NCBI GenBank assembly: GCA_945865635.1
Contig: CAMBEP010000007.1
Location: forward strand, 82,996 to 146,995
DNA length: 64,000 nucleotides
Source: Candidatus Kuenenia stuttgartensis
GTDB taxonomy: Bacteria > Planctomycetota > Planctomycetia > Isosphaerales > Isosphaeraceae
Direction of reading: 5' to 3'
In this document: positions 8,638-18,341 of the stretch, piece by piece
Layout of the letters: each line of letters starts with the position of its first letter
Position numbering within the stretch: the stretch's first letter is position 1
Position numbers and translations under genes: made by a program
Notes under the pieces: generated by a model
What the model was told of the DNA's origin: nothing
The model's database searches: none
What the model saw: the letters and a program-made list of their open reading frames with translations, nothing else

Positions 8638-9414
8638 TTGAACATTCTATTAGCCAACGACGATGGCATATTTGCCCCTGGTCTGCGAGCGATCCGTCAG
8701 GAATTACAGAGGCTCGGCAAGGTCTCTGTAGTGGCACCCATGCAGGAGCAATCGGGGGTGGGTCATTCGATTTCGATCCTTGACCCGCTGGTTGTGAAGA
8801 TGGTCGACGATGCCGATGGATCGCCCCTGGGCTGGGCCGTTGAGGGCAGCCCTGCGGACTGCGTCAAACTGGCTGTCTATGAACTGCTCAATCAGCCGCC
8901 CGACCTGATCGTTTCGGGCATCAATGCAGGTGCCAATACCGGGATCAATGTGCTTTATTCGGGCACTGTGGCTGCAGCGATTGAAGGTTCGTTTTTTGGG
9001 ATCACATCGATTGCTGTCAGCCTTGAGCTTGCCGAGCATTTTGACTTCCCAAGAGCCGCCCGGACCGCTGTCAATGTGATCGAAAAGATTCTCTCGAATC
9101 AGCCTGCCAAGGGCAGCCTTTTCAATGTGAACCTGCCGAGCCATGTACGAGGCGAGTATCAAGGTATCAAAGTGGTGCCGATGGGCATGGGCCGCTACGG
9201 CGAAGGCTTTGAGAAACGCAGGGACCCACGTGGCCGAACCTATTACTGGATGACTTACAAACCACCTTATGAGCTGGAAGGCCCGGAATCAGACGTGACC
9301 GCCCTGACCAATAATTATATCACGGTCACACCCCTGAAATTCGACCTTACTCGCCATGAACATCTCGATGGCCTCTCCAATTGGGATTGGCAACTCAAAC
9401 ACGACGAACCTTGA
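8638..9414 (+). CDS. surE: 5'/3'-nucleotidase SurE
   Basis: SurE hydrolyses nucleoside 5'- and 3'-monophosphates and is a stationary-phase/stress enzyme in the cytoplasm. A TTG start at 8638 gives the canonical beginning MNILLANDDG, with AAAAAGG 9 nt upstream; the family rarely has more before this motif. The metal-binding Asp pair (NDDG, residues 8-9), the serine in QEQSGVGHS, and the GINAGANTGINVLYSGTVAA loop are all present. GSPADCVKLA is also typical. The length (258 aa) is normal. Confidence 0.93.
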   Translation: MNILLANDDGIFAPGLRAIRQELQRLGKVSVVAPMQEQSGVGHSISILDPLVVKMVDDADGSPLGWAVEGSPADCVKLAVYELLNQPPDLIVSGINAGANTGINVLYSGTVAAAIEGSFFGITSIAVSLELAEHFDFPRAARTAVNVIEKILSNQPAKGSLFNVNLPSHVRGEYQGIKVVPMGMGRYGEGFEKRRDPRGRTYYWMTYKPPYELEGPESDVTALTNNYITVTPLKFDLTRHEHLDGLSNWDWQLKHDEP

Positions 9415-9423
9415 AACAAGACC

Positions 9424-9711
9424 ATGAAGAGCCAAATCTTCATGCCCCTCTCAATCTCCCGCACCATCGCCCTGGTGGCTTCTTGCGCAATTGCAGGCAT
9501 GCTCATGGGTGGTCTTTTCGGCTACTGTTCCGGGCGAATCGTGCCGAATTTGTATCAGCCACTCATACCTTGGAAGAGGCTGGAGCCAATCGTCGCCGCA
9601 TCGTTTCTGGGTGCCTTTGGCGGGGTGCTTGCTGGCGGTGGTTTTGGTGTCGAGAGAATCATCGCCCAACTGGTCTCGGTATGGCTCGATCAAAAGCATC
9701 GGCCATCCTGA
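9424..9711 (+). CDS. Small two-helix membrane protein
   Basis: A 95-aa protein starting 9 bp after surE, so probably co-transcribed. Two hydrophobic segments (about residues 13-35, IALVASCAIAGMLMGGLFGY, and 56-75, IVAASFLGAFGGVLAGG) are glycine-rich, like helix-packing motifs. No family recognised. Confidence 0.6.
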   Translation: MKSQIFMPLSISRTIALVASCAIAGMLMGGLFGYCSGRIVPNLYQPLIPWKRLEPIVAASFLGAFGGVLAGGGFGVERIIAQLVSVWLDQKHRPS

Positions 9712-9801
9712 AACTTCTCTACACCATTGAAGCCAGACGCTGACATCCGGGCTTAACATTCGATCGCATTTGCACATACCGCAAGATCTGGCCTGAGCGA
9801 T

Positions 9802-11937
9802 TTATTCCGCAGCTTCGGAATACTTGCGATAGATGTCGCAAAGTTTGACCATATTGGCCCGATAGGTGACATGCGATTGGCCAAGTGTCATATTCATCAT
9901 GAATTCTTGAAAACTTTTGACCGTATCCCGCTCCAGTGCGGGAAGTGGATAGGAGTCAATGTCGGCTTGAATCTGGTTCATTGAATCAATATAGGCATCC
10001 AGTTGCTGGAGCATTTTCTGCTGTTCAGAGAGGGCCTCGTCGAACCGGTTGAGCTTGAAATTGATAAATGCCAGTGGTGTTGGAGAAAATGTCGATTCGG
10101 TGTCGGCATCGGCGACCCGTTTCTGGTATTGCTTGGCGGCATTCAAAACCGAATCGGTCAAAGGGTGCGATTCGGCCGCCAGAAGGGCTGGTATGTCGAG
10201 TGGTTCGAGCGGGTCTGCATTCATGCCAAGCAGATCGATGGCGACATGAATCAATTTCAGCCAGTCTGTGGCCGCCAATAGGTTTTGCGAATCGGCGATT
10301 GTGGCAAATCCGTCGGACAAGGCCTGAAATCTCTCGACAAGTGGCTTGCCGCTAAGCCCTTCGGACCGATGGAATCGCGCTTTGGCCACATCCATTTGAA
10401 ATTGGAAGACACGCCAGCGATCGGCACGCCAGGGTAGCTGTTCGTTCAGACTTTTGATGGTCTGATCCCAGCTTCCCAAAACAGTAGAATCGCCTGTAAA
10501 GTATGCGGACGATTCGGTCTGGATCGCGCGTGATTCTCTGCTGTCATCCACACCGGCAAGGCGTTCGTTGGCCTGGGCCGATGCCAGAAGCCGATGCCAG
10601 TAGAGGAACTCGCCCAGGACCCATTCGGTTGTGAGCTGATTGGCGGTCCATTTTTCAATGGCTGCATTCAGATGCAGGGGCGATCCCACCCAAAGGGCTT
10701 TGCCAGACGGATCGACCAAGGCCGCAGCCGGCTGCTGGAAGAGCCGGAAGTGATCCACCCAGAATTGACCATAGGATGGCTTCTGCGTGGGTGAAGAAGC
10801 CACTTCGCCGTCGTTTGGACCATCAATTTCTTGAATTTCAAACGCAATCCGCCAACCTAGCTCGGAACCCCAATTGGCCAGCTCATCGCGATATTCGGAG
10901 TCAAACAGATCCTCAATCTTTGCATGCGACTGCACCAAAGCCACAAAATCGACCTGTGGCCAAAGCTGTGGCAAAGTGTTGATTTTGGCATGATCAAGCG
11001 CCACCCAGCCAGGCATGGCATTGGGGTCGGAGTCGTCTACGGAACTGATCAGCAAGGCATAGGGACGCCCCAAGGCTGGCACCCCGGATACATTCAAGCC
11101 CTGGCCGGATTCCTCAACCGCAGCCGGGGCCGGATTGGCTGGCGAGGATCGGCCCAGCAATCGCCCGAAGATCCCTGACGATTTTGCAGCGACCAGTTTT
11201 TGAGGCTCCACCTTGGGGGCGTTTAAACTTGGGGTGAGCCAGTCCAGATTGGCATTTCGCAGCAATGGCGGTTTGACATTCACTTGAAATAGATCTGCAA
11301 AAATGTTGGGATCAAGAGCGATGGTCGGATCCAGCTCCAGACGCTCAAGCGACTTCTCGCACAGCCGATCATTCTGATTTGCAACCACTTTTCCCGCAAT
11401 CACATCTGGCAAGACGGACTCGACCTCTGTGGGATGCCCGATCCAGGCGATACGGCTCTGGGCGTCAACAATAAACGCGGTCGGGACCGCATTTTCACCT
11501 GCGGCAACCATCCAGTCAAACGCCATTTGGCCAGTGTTTTCAATCAAGTCGCCCGGTTCAGGCCGCCGTGATGCGTCGATTGCGATCCTGTGATGAATCG
11601 ATGAGCCCATCTTCCTGATCAATTCTTCTGCATCCGTTGAATTTTCTTCCCAAATCGCGACACTCAAAAACAAAACTTCGGGAAAGACGGACTGCAACCT
11701 GGAAAGCTCTGGCATGATTTGCTGGCACGGACCACACCAACTGGCCCAGAATTCCACGACGTGGACCACCCTTGCCTTGAACCCCTTGATCGACGTTCCA
11801 GACAGCCATCGCCCCACGGTAAGCTGAGGAACCAGATCACCGATATTGAGGCTGGAAAGATTGGCCAATGCACCGGTTGCACACTGGATTCCAGCCCCCA
11901 TTGTGGAACTTCCGGCGGGTCTGTGTTCATCCATCAT
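9802..11937 (-). CDS. Large TlpA/thioredoxin-domain protein
   Basis: A 711-aa protein with an N-terminal TlpA-like thioredoxin domain (about residues 31-170) carrying the redox motif WCGPC (Cys68, Cys71), the cis-proline region NAVPTAFIVD and IAWIGHP. Residues ~170-450 include a second region that resembles a thioredoxin fold without cysteines (FWVDHFRLFQQPAAALVDPSG, KALWVGSP). The C-terminal ~250 residues are helical, TPR-like and unassigned. No signal peptide or membrane segment is visible, so it may be cytoplasmic, which is unusual for a TlpA-type protein. It is convergent with the surE operon. Confidence 0.75.
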   Translation of the reverse strand: MMDEHRPAGSSTMGAGIQCATGALANLSSLNIGDLVPQLTVGRWLSGTSIKGFKARVVHVVEFWASWCGPCQQIMPELSRLQSVFPEVLFLSVAIWEENSTDAEELIRKMGSSIHHRIAIDASRRPEPGDLIENTGQMAFDWMVAAGENAVPTAFIVDAQSRIAWIGHPTEVESVLPDVIAGKVVANQNDRLCEKSLERLELDPTIALDPNIFADLFQVNVKPPLLRNANLDWLTPSLNAPKVEPQKLVAAKSSGIFGRLLGRSSPANPAPAAVEESGQGLNVSGVPALGRPYALLISSVDDSDPNAMPGWVALDHAKINTLPQLWPQVDFVALVQSHAKIEDLFDSEYRDELANWGSELGWRIAFEIQEIDGPNDGEVASSPTQKPSYGQFWVDHFRLFQQPAAALVDPSGKALWVGSPLHLNAAIEKWTANQLTTEWVLGEFLYWHRLLASAQANERLAGVDDSRESRAIQTESSAYFTGDSTVLGSWDQTIKSLNEQLPWRADRWRVFQFQMDVAKARFHRSEGLSGKPLVERFQALSDGFATIADSQNLLAATDWLKLIHVAIDLLGMNADPLEPLDIPALLAAESHPLTDSVLNAAKQYQKRVADADTESTFSPTPLAFINFKLNRFDEALSEQQKMLQQLDAYIDSMNQIQADIDSYPLPALERDTVKSFQEFMMNMTLGQSHVTYRANMVKLCDIYRKYSEAAE

Positions 11938-12520
11938 AGGGCCCTGATCAATTCAAAATTGCTTTCGCACACCTGTCCGTGTTCATGTTTCAATGCCTAA
12001 TATATCAGAAATGGCCAATTCAGGCCAGATGAACTATAAGCTTACAAATCGATCTTGACGAACTTATGCCCTTGATTTCGACCATCAGCAGCATCGTCTG
12101 TCAATCCCAAAAAGAGTGCTTTCAGCATCGTCAGAACCTTACACACTTGTTTCCATATGCGACCGCTTCAGGGATTCCCAATCCGTTTTTGCCCATTGGG
12201 TTTTGTTCCGGTCAAATACAAAGAATCGTTTTTAGCCAATAAATAATGAAAAAGACTTCATTTTCGGAACCTGATTTTCGCTTTTCAAATCCTATTGAGA
12301 CCAGCCATGTTTCTAAAATCTGTGGCCCGGCATCAAAGGGGCATTGACATTTCGCCCGGCGACCGTCAGATTCATCTAACACGCTGCAATACTTCCGATT
12401 ACATGACACCTGCTGTTGCACTTCTTGCAGGCTGGCCGACTCTCTAAAGGAATATTGCAACCAACGGATGGATCTCGAAACTTGAACCATACATCGAAAC
12501 ACACCTGGATCCAAAATACG
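11938..12520. other. Intergenic region between divergent genes
   Basis: This 583-bp divergent spacer separates the thioredoxin-domain gene and the sulfatase gene and must hold both promoters. No convincing ORF, RNA or repeat was seen. Open frames here lack coding features. Confidence 0.5.
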
Positions 12521-14332
12521 ATGAAACTGGCTCGAAACCCGTTCCATGGTCGGGCTGGTGCAATGCTTCTGGCTTTGCTGCTGGTTTCTGTGTCAAACCC
12601 CTGTCGCCTGCATGCTTCGGAGCGGCGTCCGAATGTCGTGATCGTCATGACCGACGACCAAGGCTATGGAGACCTTGGCTGCCATGGGCATCCATTTCTA
12701 AAAACGCCCAACCTTGACAAACTACATCACGAATCTGTCAGGTTGACCGACTTTCATGTGATGCCTTTATGTGCCCCGACCAGGGCCATGCTCATGACCG
12801 GCAGAGATGCCTTGCGGGAGGGTGTCTGGGCCACGGTTCTCGGCCGCTCCATACTCCCGGCAGGCTCGTCGACAATGGCGACCCATTTTGCTGCAAATGG
12901 CTATGCCACAGGCATGTTTGGCAAATGGCACCTTGGCGACAATTATCCCGCAAGACCCCACGACAAAGGCTTTCAGAAAGCCCTCTACCACGGCGGTGGC
13001 GGAGTCGGCCAGACCCCGGATTATTGGGGAAACGATTATTTGAACGACACCTACTTTCTGAGCGGAAAGCCTGTTCAAAAATCAGGTTATTGCACGGATG
13101 TCTGGTTTGAAAGTGCCTTTGATTTTATCCGGGAAAATCGCCAAAAACCCTTTCTGGCCTATATTGCAACCAATGCCCCTCACTCGCCTTATATACCTCC
13201 TCCTGAACTTGCCAAACGGTATCAGGATGTGCCGGGTATTGATCCGCCAACGGCCGCATTTTATGCCATGATTGAAAACATCGACACCAATATGGGTCGA
13301 TTGATGCAGCTTCTGACCAATCAGGACCTGGAACGCGACACCATTCTCTTGTTCATGACCGATAATGGAACCGCTCAGGGCCTGAGCGCTCCTGCCGCTT
13401 TCAATGCTGGAATGAAAGGCTCAAAAGGCACGCTTTATGAAGGCGGACACCGCGTGCCCTGTTTTATTCGATGGCCAGGTGGTCAGCTGCCTGCAAAGGG
13501 CAAGGGCCGTGATTGCCAGTCTCTAACAAGTGTCGCCGACCTGCTGCCCACACTGGCAAGTCTATGTGGTCTTCAGATTCCCGCCCAAAAGCCATCGCTG
13601 GATGGGCTGGACTTGTCCGGGATACTCAAGGGCCAGCCTCAACCAGAACTTGAATCGAGAACGCTCTTTATTCAGTATTCCCAGACAGACAACCCGCCAG
13701 AACATGGCAAGGGCGCTGTTCTGACGCCCCGATGGCGATGGATCAATCATCGCGAACTTTATGACATGAAAAATGATCCTGGAGAGATCCGAAACGTGAT
13801 GAAGGATCATCCAGACGTTGTCGAGCGTCTGAGCAAGGCTTATGATGCATGGTTTGGCCAGTTTGGACCGATTTTTCGTGAGGTGAACCGAATTCGGGTC
13901 GGTTCCGACCACGAAAATCCATGCCGACTCAATGCCATGGACTGGCACACGGGCGGCACTCCTGCAAACTTGCCCTGGAATCAGGCAATGATTCGAAAAG
14001 GCCTTCCGGCCAATGGTTATTGGGCCATTGATGTGGAATGCGATGGAGTGTATGAATTGAAACTGATGCGGTGGCCTGAGGAGTCGAAAATGAAGATGAC
14101 AGAATCACCAGAAAAAGGTGGCCGCAATTGGCCGGTTTCAAGCGCAAGATTGATGGTTGGGGAAATGGAAATTTCGAAACAAGCCATGCCTGGAGATAAG
14201 TCGATCACTCTGGAATTGGTGATGCAAAAAGGTCCAAAGCGACTTAAAACCGAATTTCTTGATATCGATGGCAAAAGCCTTGGCGGGGCCAGTTATGTTG
14301 TGATTCATCGTAAAAGCAAGGTTGATCGCTGA
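12521..14332 (+). CDS. Secreted sulfatase (arylsulfatase type I)
   Basis: A 603-aa type I sulfatase, which cleaves sulfate esters using a formylglycine made from cysteine. It has a signal peptide (LLALLLVSVSNPCRLHAS), the metal-binding start NVVIVMTDDQGYGDLG, and the formylglycine signature C-A-P-T-R-A-M-L-M-T-G-R (Cys at residue 84). Further conserved parts are GKWHLGD, TNAPHSPY and LLFMTDNGTAQG. The C-terminal ~130 residues form an extra beta domain, as in many planctomycete sulfatases acting on marine or plant polysaccharides. The ATG at 12521 starts the signal peptide; an in-frame ATG at 12416 would add an unlikely 35 residues. The anaerobic or aerobic maturase is not in the window. Confidence 0.9.
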   Translation: MKLARNPFHGRAGAMLLALLLVSVSNPCRLHASERRPNVVIVMTDDQGYGDLGCHGHPFLKTPNLDKLHHESVRLTDFHVMPLCAPTRAMLMTGRDALREGVWATVLGRSILPAGSSTMATHFAANGYATGMFGKWHLGDNYPARPHDKGFQKALYHGGGGVGQTPDYWGNDYLNDTYFLSGKPVQKSGYCTDVWFESAFDFIRENRQKPFLAYIATNAPHSPYIPPPELAKRYQDVPGIDPPTAAFYAMIENIDTNMGRLMQLLTNQDLERDTILLFMTDNGTAQGLSAPAAFNAGMKGSKGTLYEGGHRVPCFIRWPGGQLPAKGKGRDCQSLTSVADLLPTLASLCGLQIPAQKPSLDGLDLSGILKGQPQPELESRTLFIQYSQTDNPPEHGKGAVLTPRWRWINHRELYDMKNDPGEIRNVMKDHPDVVERLSKAYDAWFGQFGPIFREVNRIRVGSDHENPCRLNAMDWHTGGTPANLPWNQAMIRKGLPANGYWAIDVECDGVYELKLMRWPEESKMKMTESPEKGGRNWPVSSARLMVGEMEISKQAMPGDKSITLELVMQKGPKRLKTEFLDIDGKSLGGASYVVIHRKSKVDR

Positions 14333-14429
14333 AAAGGCTGTGAATGGTCCAATTGGAAGCTGTCTCTGGCCTTATCCAAAATGGTGTTTATACTCTTCGC
14401 GGCCATGAATGGCACTTTTTGATCGAGAC

Positions 14430-14610
14430 GATGCCGGAGGCATCACAGCCTGTAGCCGGTGGTTGAGAAGCGCTAGCGACGACACCACCGGAACACGATG
14501 CAAAAAAAAATCTTGCACCCCGGCCGGGGTGCCAGCCTCTTTACGCTCACAAATCCGGAAGGTGTCGCTGCGCTCAACCACCGGCTACACTCTGTGATGC
14601 CTCCGGCATC
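14430..14610. repeat. ~180-bp hairpin-forming repeat, copy 1
   Basis: The ends are perfect inverted repeats (GATGCCGGAGGCATCACAG and CTGTGATGCCTCCGGCATC). Inside, GTAGCCGGTGGTTGAG and CGACGACACC pair with GGTGTCGCTGCGCTCAACC and CACCGGCTAC, so almost the whole element can fold into one long hairpin around a centre containing GCACCCCGGCCGGGGTGC. It is non-coding in appearance. A second copy lies 90 bp downstream. It is MITE-like or an extragenic palindrome. Confidence 0.85.
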
Positions 14611-14700
14611 GTTCGCAGACGGATGCGTCATACATCCTGACTGACGCAAAAAAACATGGGGCCAAAAGCCGCCAATCAATGACACCTGGCTCATAAAATG

Positions 14701-14879
14701 GATGCCGGAGGCATCACAGCGTGTAGCCGGTGGTTGAGGAGCGTTAGCGACGACACCACCGGAACACGATGCAAAAAAACTCTTGCACCCCGGCCGGGTG
14801 CCAGCCTCTTTACGCTCACAAATCCGGAAGGTGTCGCTCCGCTCAACCACCTGCTACACTCTGTGATGCCTCCGGCATC
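14701..14879. repeat. ~180-bp hairpin-forming repeat, copy 2
   Basis: Same orientation and structure as copy 1 with a few substitutions (for example CTGCTACAC for CGGCTACAC in the right arm). The two copies are separated by unrelated sequence. No obvious target-site duplication flanks either copy. Confidence 0.85.
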
Positions 14880-14964
14880 ACTATGATACGATGTATCATG
14901 TGTGGCCGCGACAACTATAGGGTAAGGATTGAAATGTCAGGATTTGAAATTCAGGTGATGTCGC

Positions 14965-15000
14965 AAATAAAAATTGGGGCATGTCAATGACATGCCCCAA
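14965..15000 (-). terminator. Rho-independent terminator (minus strand)
   Basis: A perfect 13-bp inverted repeat (TTGGGGCATGTCA/TGACATGCCCCAA, 14974-15000). On the minus strand it is followed by TTTTTATTT. It lies 54 bp after the stop of the DUF2325-like gene, which it should terminate. Confidence 0.88.
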
Positions 15001-15053
15001 TGGCGTCTGATTCAAAATGATGATCTTGGACGACTTGATGGAGATCGACAGAA

Positions 15054-16922
15054 TCAGTCGAGATCGGATTGGTCGTCGTCGAGGTCGAGGTTTTGACCAA
15101 AGCTTGAGGCGGCGGATCGGCGGACCGTCAGGCCAGACTTGATTGGAGTGGCAGGCGACTGCCCTTCGCGGCGAGCGGCTGGAGGAGGTGCGAAAGCCGT
15201 GAGGCGTTCACCAGCCTGATTGACAATCGCCGAGAGCACAGCCGATGGTGCATAGCCGATGCTCAGGCGGACCATGGGCTTGCCAGAGGATTCGCAGACG
15301 CGGGCCAGGTCGTCGCGGGCACGTTCGGCAGCCTTGGGGGCCACCATGACCAAAGCGACATCAGGATTCATGATATCTGCCTTGAGGGCAGGCACATCTT
15401 CCGGTCCATGAAGTGTGAACCAGATGAGATCCTTGAGGCCAAGAGTCGACTGCAAGGCGCGGCGGGCCGGTTCGCGGGCTTCACCGCTGACCAGAACAAT
15501 CGATCGCCCCCTGAGTCGTTCCTGAATCAAGGCTGAGGAATCCAGCTCCGGTGTTTCCACCGCAACAGGAACCTTGGTTCGCAGGCTTTGGGCCACGGAG
15601 CGTATGGCTGGCTCTGGAGCCGGTGCCACAGGCAATGGAGCGGCTGGAGCCAGGGTCGGACGTGATCGCACCAAAGGCGGCTTCACACCGTCTTCGATAT
15701 CTGCATTGGCATCCCGGTCTTCAATGGCGGCTTCGATGTAATCCCAAACCTTGCGGCACACGTCAGGAATTTCGACATCGGATGGGATGGATTCCGCAAT
15801 GTGCAGGAGCGGATTGATCATGTCAGGGTGACTTGGCGACATGCCGACCGCCACAAGTTCGCCCACAATTTCAAAGACCGTATCCCACTTCGGCTTGGCC
15901 AGGTCGGCTGGCAGGTGCGCCACCTGGCTCGTCTCATAAGCCAGTTTGCGGACCAGCGACTTGATCGCGGCACTGACACGACGCGATACGTCAAGCTGCA
16001 TCTCAATGCGCGAGACGGAATCGTGGATCATGACCCAATCGCTTGGATCGGCCGGATCGTCCAGTCGCATGTATCGCGACAGATAAATCCGCTCCACCTG
16101 AGTGATCCGGCGAAGCCATTGATAGGACTCCATCTGATCCTGATCGTCGCGGTCGTAAATCTGGCGGACAACCATCCGCAATGCCGATTGCGACTGAGCC
16201 ATGTAGGTCAGGGCCTGCTTGACCAAATCAGGCTGCTTGTGACGGTCAGGCATGACCTCTTTCACAAGCGCAACAGATTCTGCCAGCGTCTCAAAACAGC
16301 CAGCCAGAGTCTCCATCTGATGCTGGTCCGTCAATCGTGGACCAAATGGATCGTTCATCCACATGTAACAATTGGCAAGCGCCTTGGCACGATGCACCAG
16401 GCTCTGGTCATTCGGCTGAATTTCGCGACGGAAATCCGCACCGGCGTGAATTCGGCGCTCCCGTGTCCAAGCCCAGCGAACACCCTCAGCCTTCAGCCGG
16501 GCACGTTCTGAAATCAGGTTCAGATCAATCGTGTCAGGGCCAAACGCACGACGGGCCGCTTCGGCCGTCATCGGAGCTTCTGTCGCACCACCCCAAGGCG
16601 ATGGTGCCGCTTCAGCTGCCAGACGATAATATTCCGGCTCGTAATCGCCATACGCAGATTCCGGTGCCATCGGTACTGCAGCAGATACTCGCGATGCCGG
16701 CACATAGCCTGTCGCATACGGTGTCTCTTTGGATCGTACCGCGTAGCCTCCAATTGCAGGAGCCATTAAAGATGCCCCCCCGCCCTCCGCTGATTTGATA
16801 AGTGCCATCGCTGACTGCCGTACCAATGCCGCAAGCTCCGGATCCCGTCTCATCTGGCTCGAAAGCCTTGCCCACAAGTGTCTTACGGACTCAACCAACT
16901 CTTCTGTTTCTCTGTCTGACAT
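15054..16922 (-). CDS. Large protein with DUF2325-like C-terminal domain
   Basis: A 622-aa soluble protein. The start at 16922 has GGAG just upstream and is preferred to an ATG at 16952. Residues ~1-130 form a helical and then Pro/Ala-rich region. About 130-400 is a helical domain with no family recognised (MWMNDPFGPRLTDQHQMETL, RRITQVERIYLSRYMRL). A Pro/Ala linker follows. About 470-570 resembles the Rossmann-like DUF2325 fold: RGRSIVLVSGEAREPARRAL, IWFTLHGPEDVPAL, VALVMVAPKAAERARDDL, GKPMVRLSIGYAPSAV. It lies downstream of the ExbB/ExbD genes on the same strand, with a 366-bp gap and its own terminator. A role with the proton channel is inferred from position only. Confidence 0.7.
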   Translation of the reverse strand: MSDRETEELVESVRHLWARLSSQMRRDPELAALVRQSAMALIKSAEGGGASLMAPAIGGYAVRSKETPYATGYVPASRVSAAVPMAPESAYGDYEPEYYRLAAEAAPSPWGGATEAPMTAEAARRAFGPDTIDLNLISERARLKAEGVRWAWTRERRIHAGADFRREIQPNDQSLVHRAKALANCYMWMNDPFGPRLTDQHQMETLAGCFETLAESVALVKEVMPDRHKQPDLVKQALTYMAQSQSALRMVVRQIYDRDDQDQMESYQWLRRITQVERIYLSRYMRLDDPADPSDWVMIHDSVSRIEMQLDVSRRVSAAIKSLVRKLAYETSQVAHLPADLAKPKWDTVFEIVGELVAVGMSPSHPDMINPLLHIAESIPSDVEIPDVCRKVWDYIEAAIEDRDANADIEDGVKPPLVRSRPTLAPAAPLPVAPAPEPAIRSVAQSLRTKVPVAVETPELDSSALIQERLRGRSIVLVSGEAREPARRALQSTLGLKDLIWFTLHGPEDVPALKADIMNPDVALVMVAPKAAERARDDLARVCESSGKPMVRLSIGYAPSAVLSAIVNQAGERLTAFAPPPAARREGQSPATPIKSGLTVRRSAASSFGQNLDLDDDQSDLD

Positions 16923-17288
16923 ACCTAACTCCCAGACCTTAGATGCAGACAACCGTAATTACCCGGTCGCCTTAATCCAGGCGAATATGTAATATGTAGC
17001 AACATATCTTAGATCAAATCCCACACCCTGAAAATTAATATTACACAGGATCTTAACGATTTCAAGAGGAATATTTCAAATAATTCAGAAAACCCCTAGA
17101 AATTCCATAGAAACCCAATTCTTAAAACCTCTTTAACATCGAAATATTACAAAGCCGACCAATATCGTCAGACCCTTTTACATCTGATCTTTACACCGCT
17201 CAGGTAATGCCAAATCGCCCAAGAATCAACCCTTACAGAACAATCCTGAATTGTGGGCTTTGGATCTTGTTCGTTCTCAGGCTTGTGA
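16923..17288. other. AT-rich gap between ExbD gene and DUF2325-like gene
   Basis: The region is markedly AT-rich (for example AAATTAATATTACACAGG) with no credible ORF. It probably holds a promoter for the DUF2325-like gene; no specific -35/-10 pair could be defended. Confidence 0.4.
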
Positions 17289-18341
17289 TCAGGGCGTGAC
17301 ATCTCGCTCGATGGCAATTTTTAAACCAATCGCGTTCGCGGCATCATAGGCGGCCACCGCAGCCCGATGCTTTATCTTATTGTCGGCTCGCAAGATCATG
17401 CCCGTCTTACCCGTCTGTGTCCGTGCCTCGCGCAGACGCTCGACCAGTTGATCGGAAATCGTCGGCTCATCCTCAACCCGAATCTCGCCATCGGCCGCGA
17501 TTGCCACCACGATAAAGTCGCTCTCCACTTCTTCCTTGTTCCGAGTGCCCACGCCAGGCGCCGATGCGGCTGCCGGTTTGGTCGATTCCAACGGTTTGGG
17601 AAGCTCCATCGACTTGATCAAAGTGACCGATGCCGTAACCATGAAAAACAAAACCAACTGGAACGCCACATCCACCATGGCCGCCAGATCAAGCTCTTCC
17701 ACCTTCTCAACCGACGACCGCGACAAGGTAAATTCATCGTCGTCATCCGCCTCTGCGACCACACCACCCATGAGTTCCGGGCCGTCATGATCCAACGGCT
17801 CAAGCATGACCGATGGCTCAAGCCATCTCTCGGCCCTCGGGCTTGGCGCCTTGGCCGGTCGCAGTTCCGGTGAGACCGGGGCTTCTGCAATGACAGCAGC
17901 TTGTCCAGATTCCTCAGAGTTGGATGTAAGCCACTGCATGGCTTGCATTTCAGATGTCGCTGAAACGGCTTTTGCGGGCCCGGTCGGTGGTGGCGCTGAT
18001 GAGGTTCTGGCGGGCGGGTGAATCTCAAGATTCGAGCTCGAATCCATATCGATTTCGATGCCCGGATCAACCAGTTCCAAGTCTTCCTCAACCGTAGCAG
18101 GCCGCTGGCCGTCGTGCATTTTCAGGGCCTTGGCAGCCGGTGCATCGACCGGTGTGTCGGGCCATTCCGGAACCAGATCGCCAAGCCTTCGCCATGGGTT
18201 GGCTGTGCCGGCGGGGCGTGCCAGGTCGTCCAGTGTGAGTGATCCATTGGCCAGGGCCGCCTTGACGCTTGGCTCGGACTGGGCCCGGCGCACACTCAGC
18301 GATTCCGACTCAAAAATGTCCCAGTTCATTGCTACGCTCAT
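17289..18341 (-). CDS. ExbD/TolR-type protein with long N-terminal extension
   Basis: A 350-aa protein, where usual ExbD proteins are ~140 aa. The C-terminal ~130 residues are ExbD-like: the membrane helix LAAMVDVAFQLVLFFMV with the functional Asp near residue 224, then a periplasmic domain ending MILRADNKIKHRAAVAAYDA. The N-terminal ~60 residues (VKAALANGSLTLDDLARP and NPWRRLGDL) resemble the second half of a GYF_2 domain, which suggests a cytoplasmic protein-binding module. A disordered acidic/Pro-rich linker of ~150 residues joins the two. The start overlaps the stop of the upstream ExbD gene (ATGA), implying translational coupling. Confidence 0.85.
   Translation of the reverse strand: MSVAMNWDIFESESLSVRRAQSEPSVKAALANGSLTLDDLARPAGTANPWRRLGDLVPEWPDTPVDAPAAKALKMHDGQRPATVEEDLELVDPGIEIDMDSSSNLEIHPPARTSSAPPPTGPAKAVSATSEMQAMQWLTSNSEESGQAAVIAEAPVSPELRPAKAPSPRAERWLEPSVMLEPLDHDGPELMGGVVAEADDDDEFTLSRSSVEKVEELDLAAMVDVAFQLVLFFMVTASVTLIKSMELPKPLESTKPAAASAPGVGTRNKEEVESDFIVVAIAADGEIRVEDEPTISDQLVERLREARTQTGKTGMILRADNKIKHRAAVAAYDAANAIGLKIAIERDVTP

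Noticed and set aside
14409..14990. Short ORFs through the repeat copies (for example ending in RSTTGYTL)
   Set aside because: They are read-through of the inverted repeats in several frames; similar peptides arise wherever the element sits.
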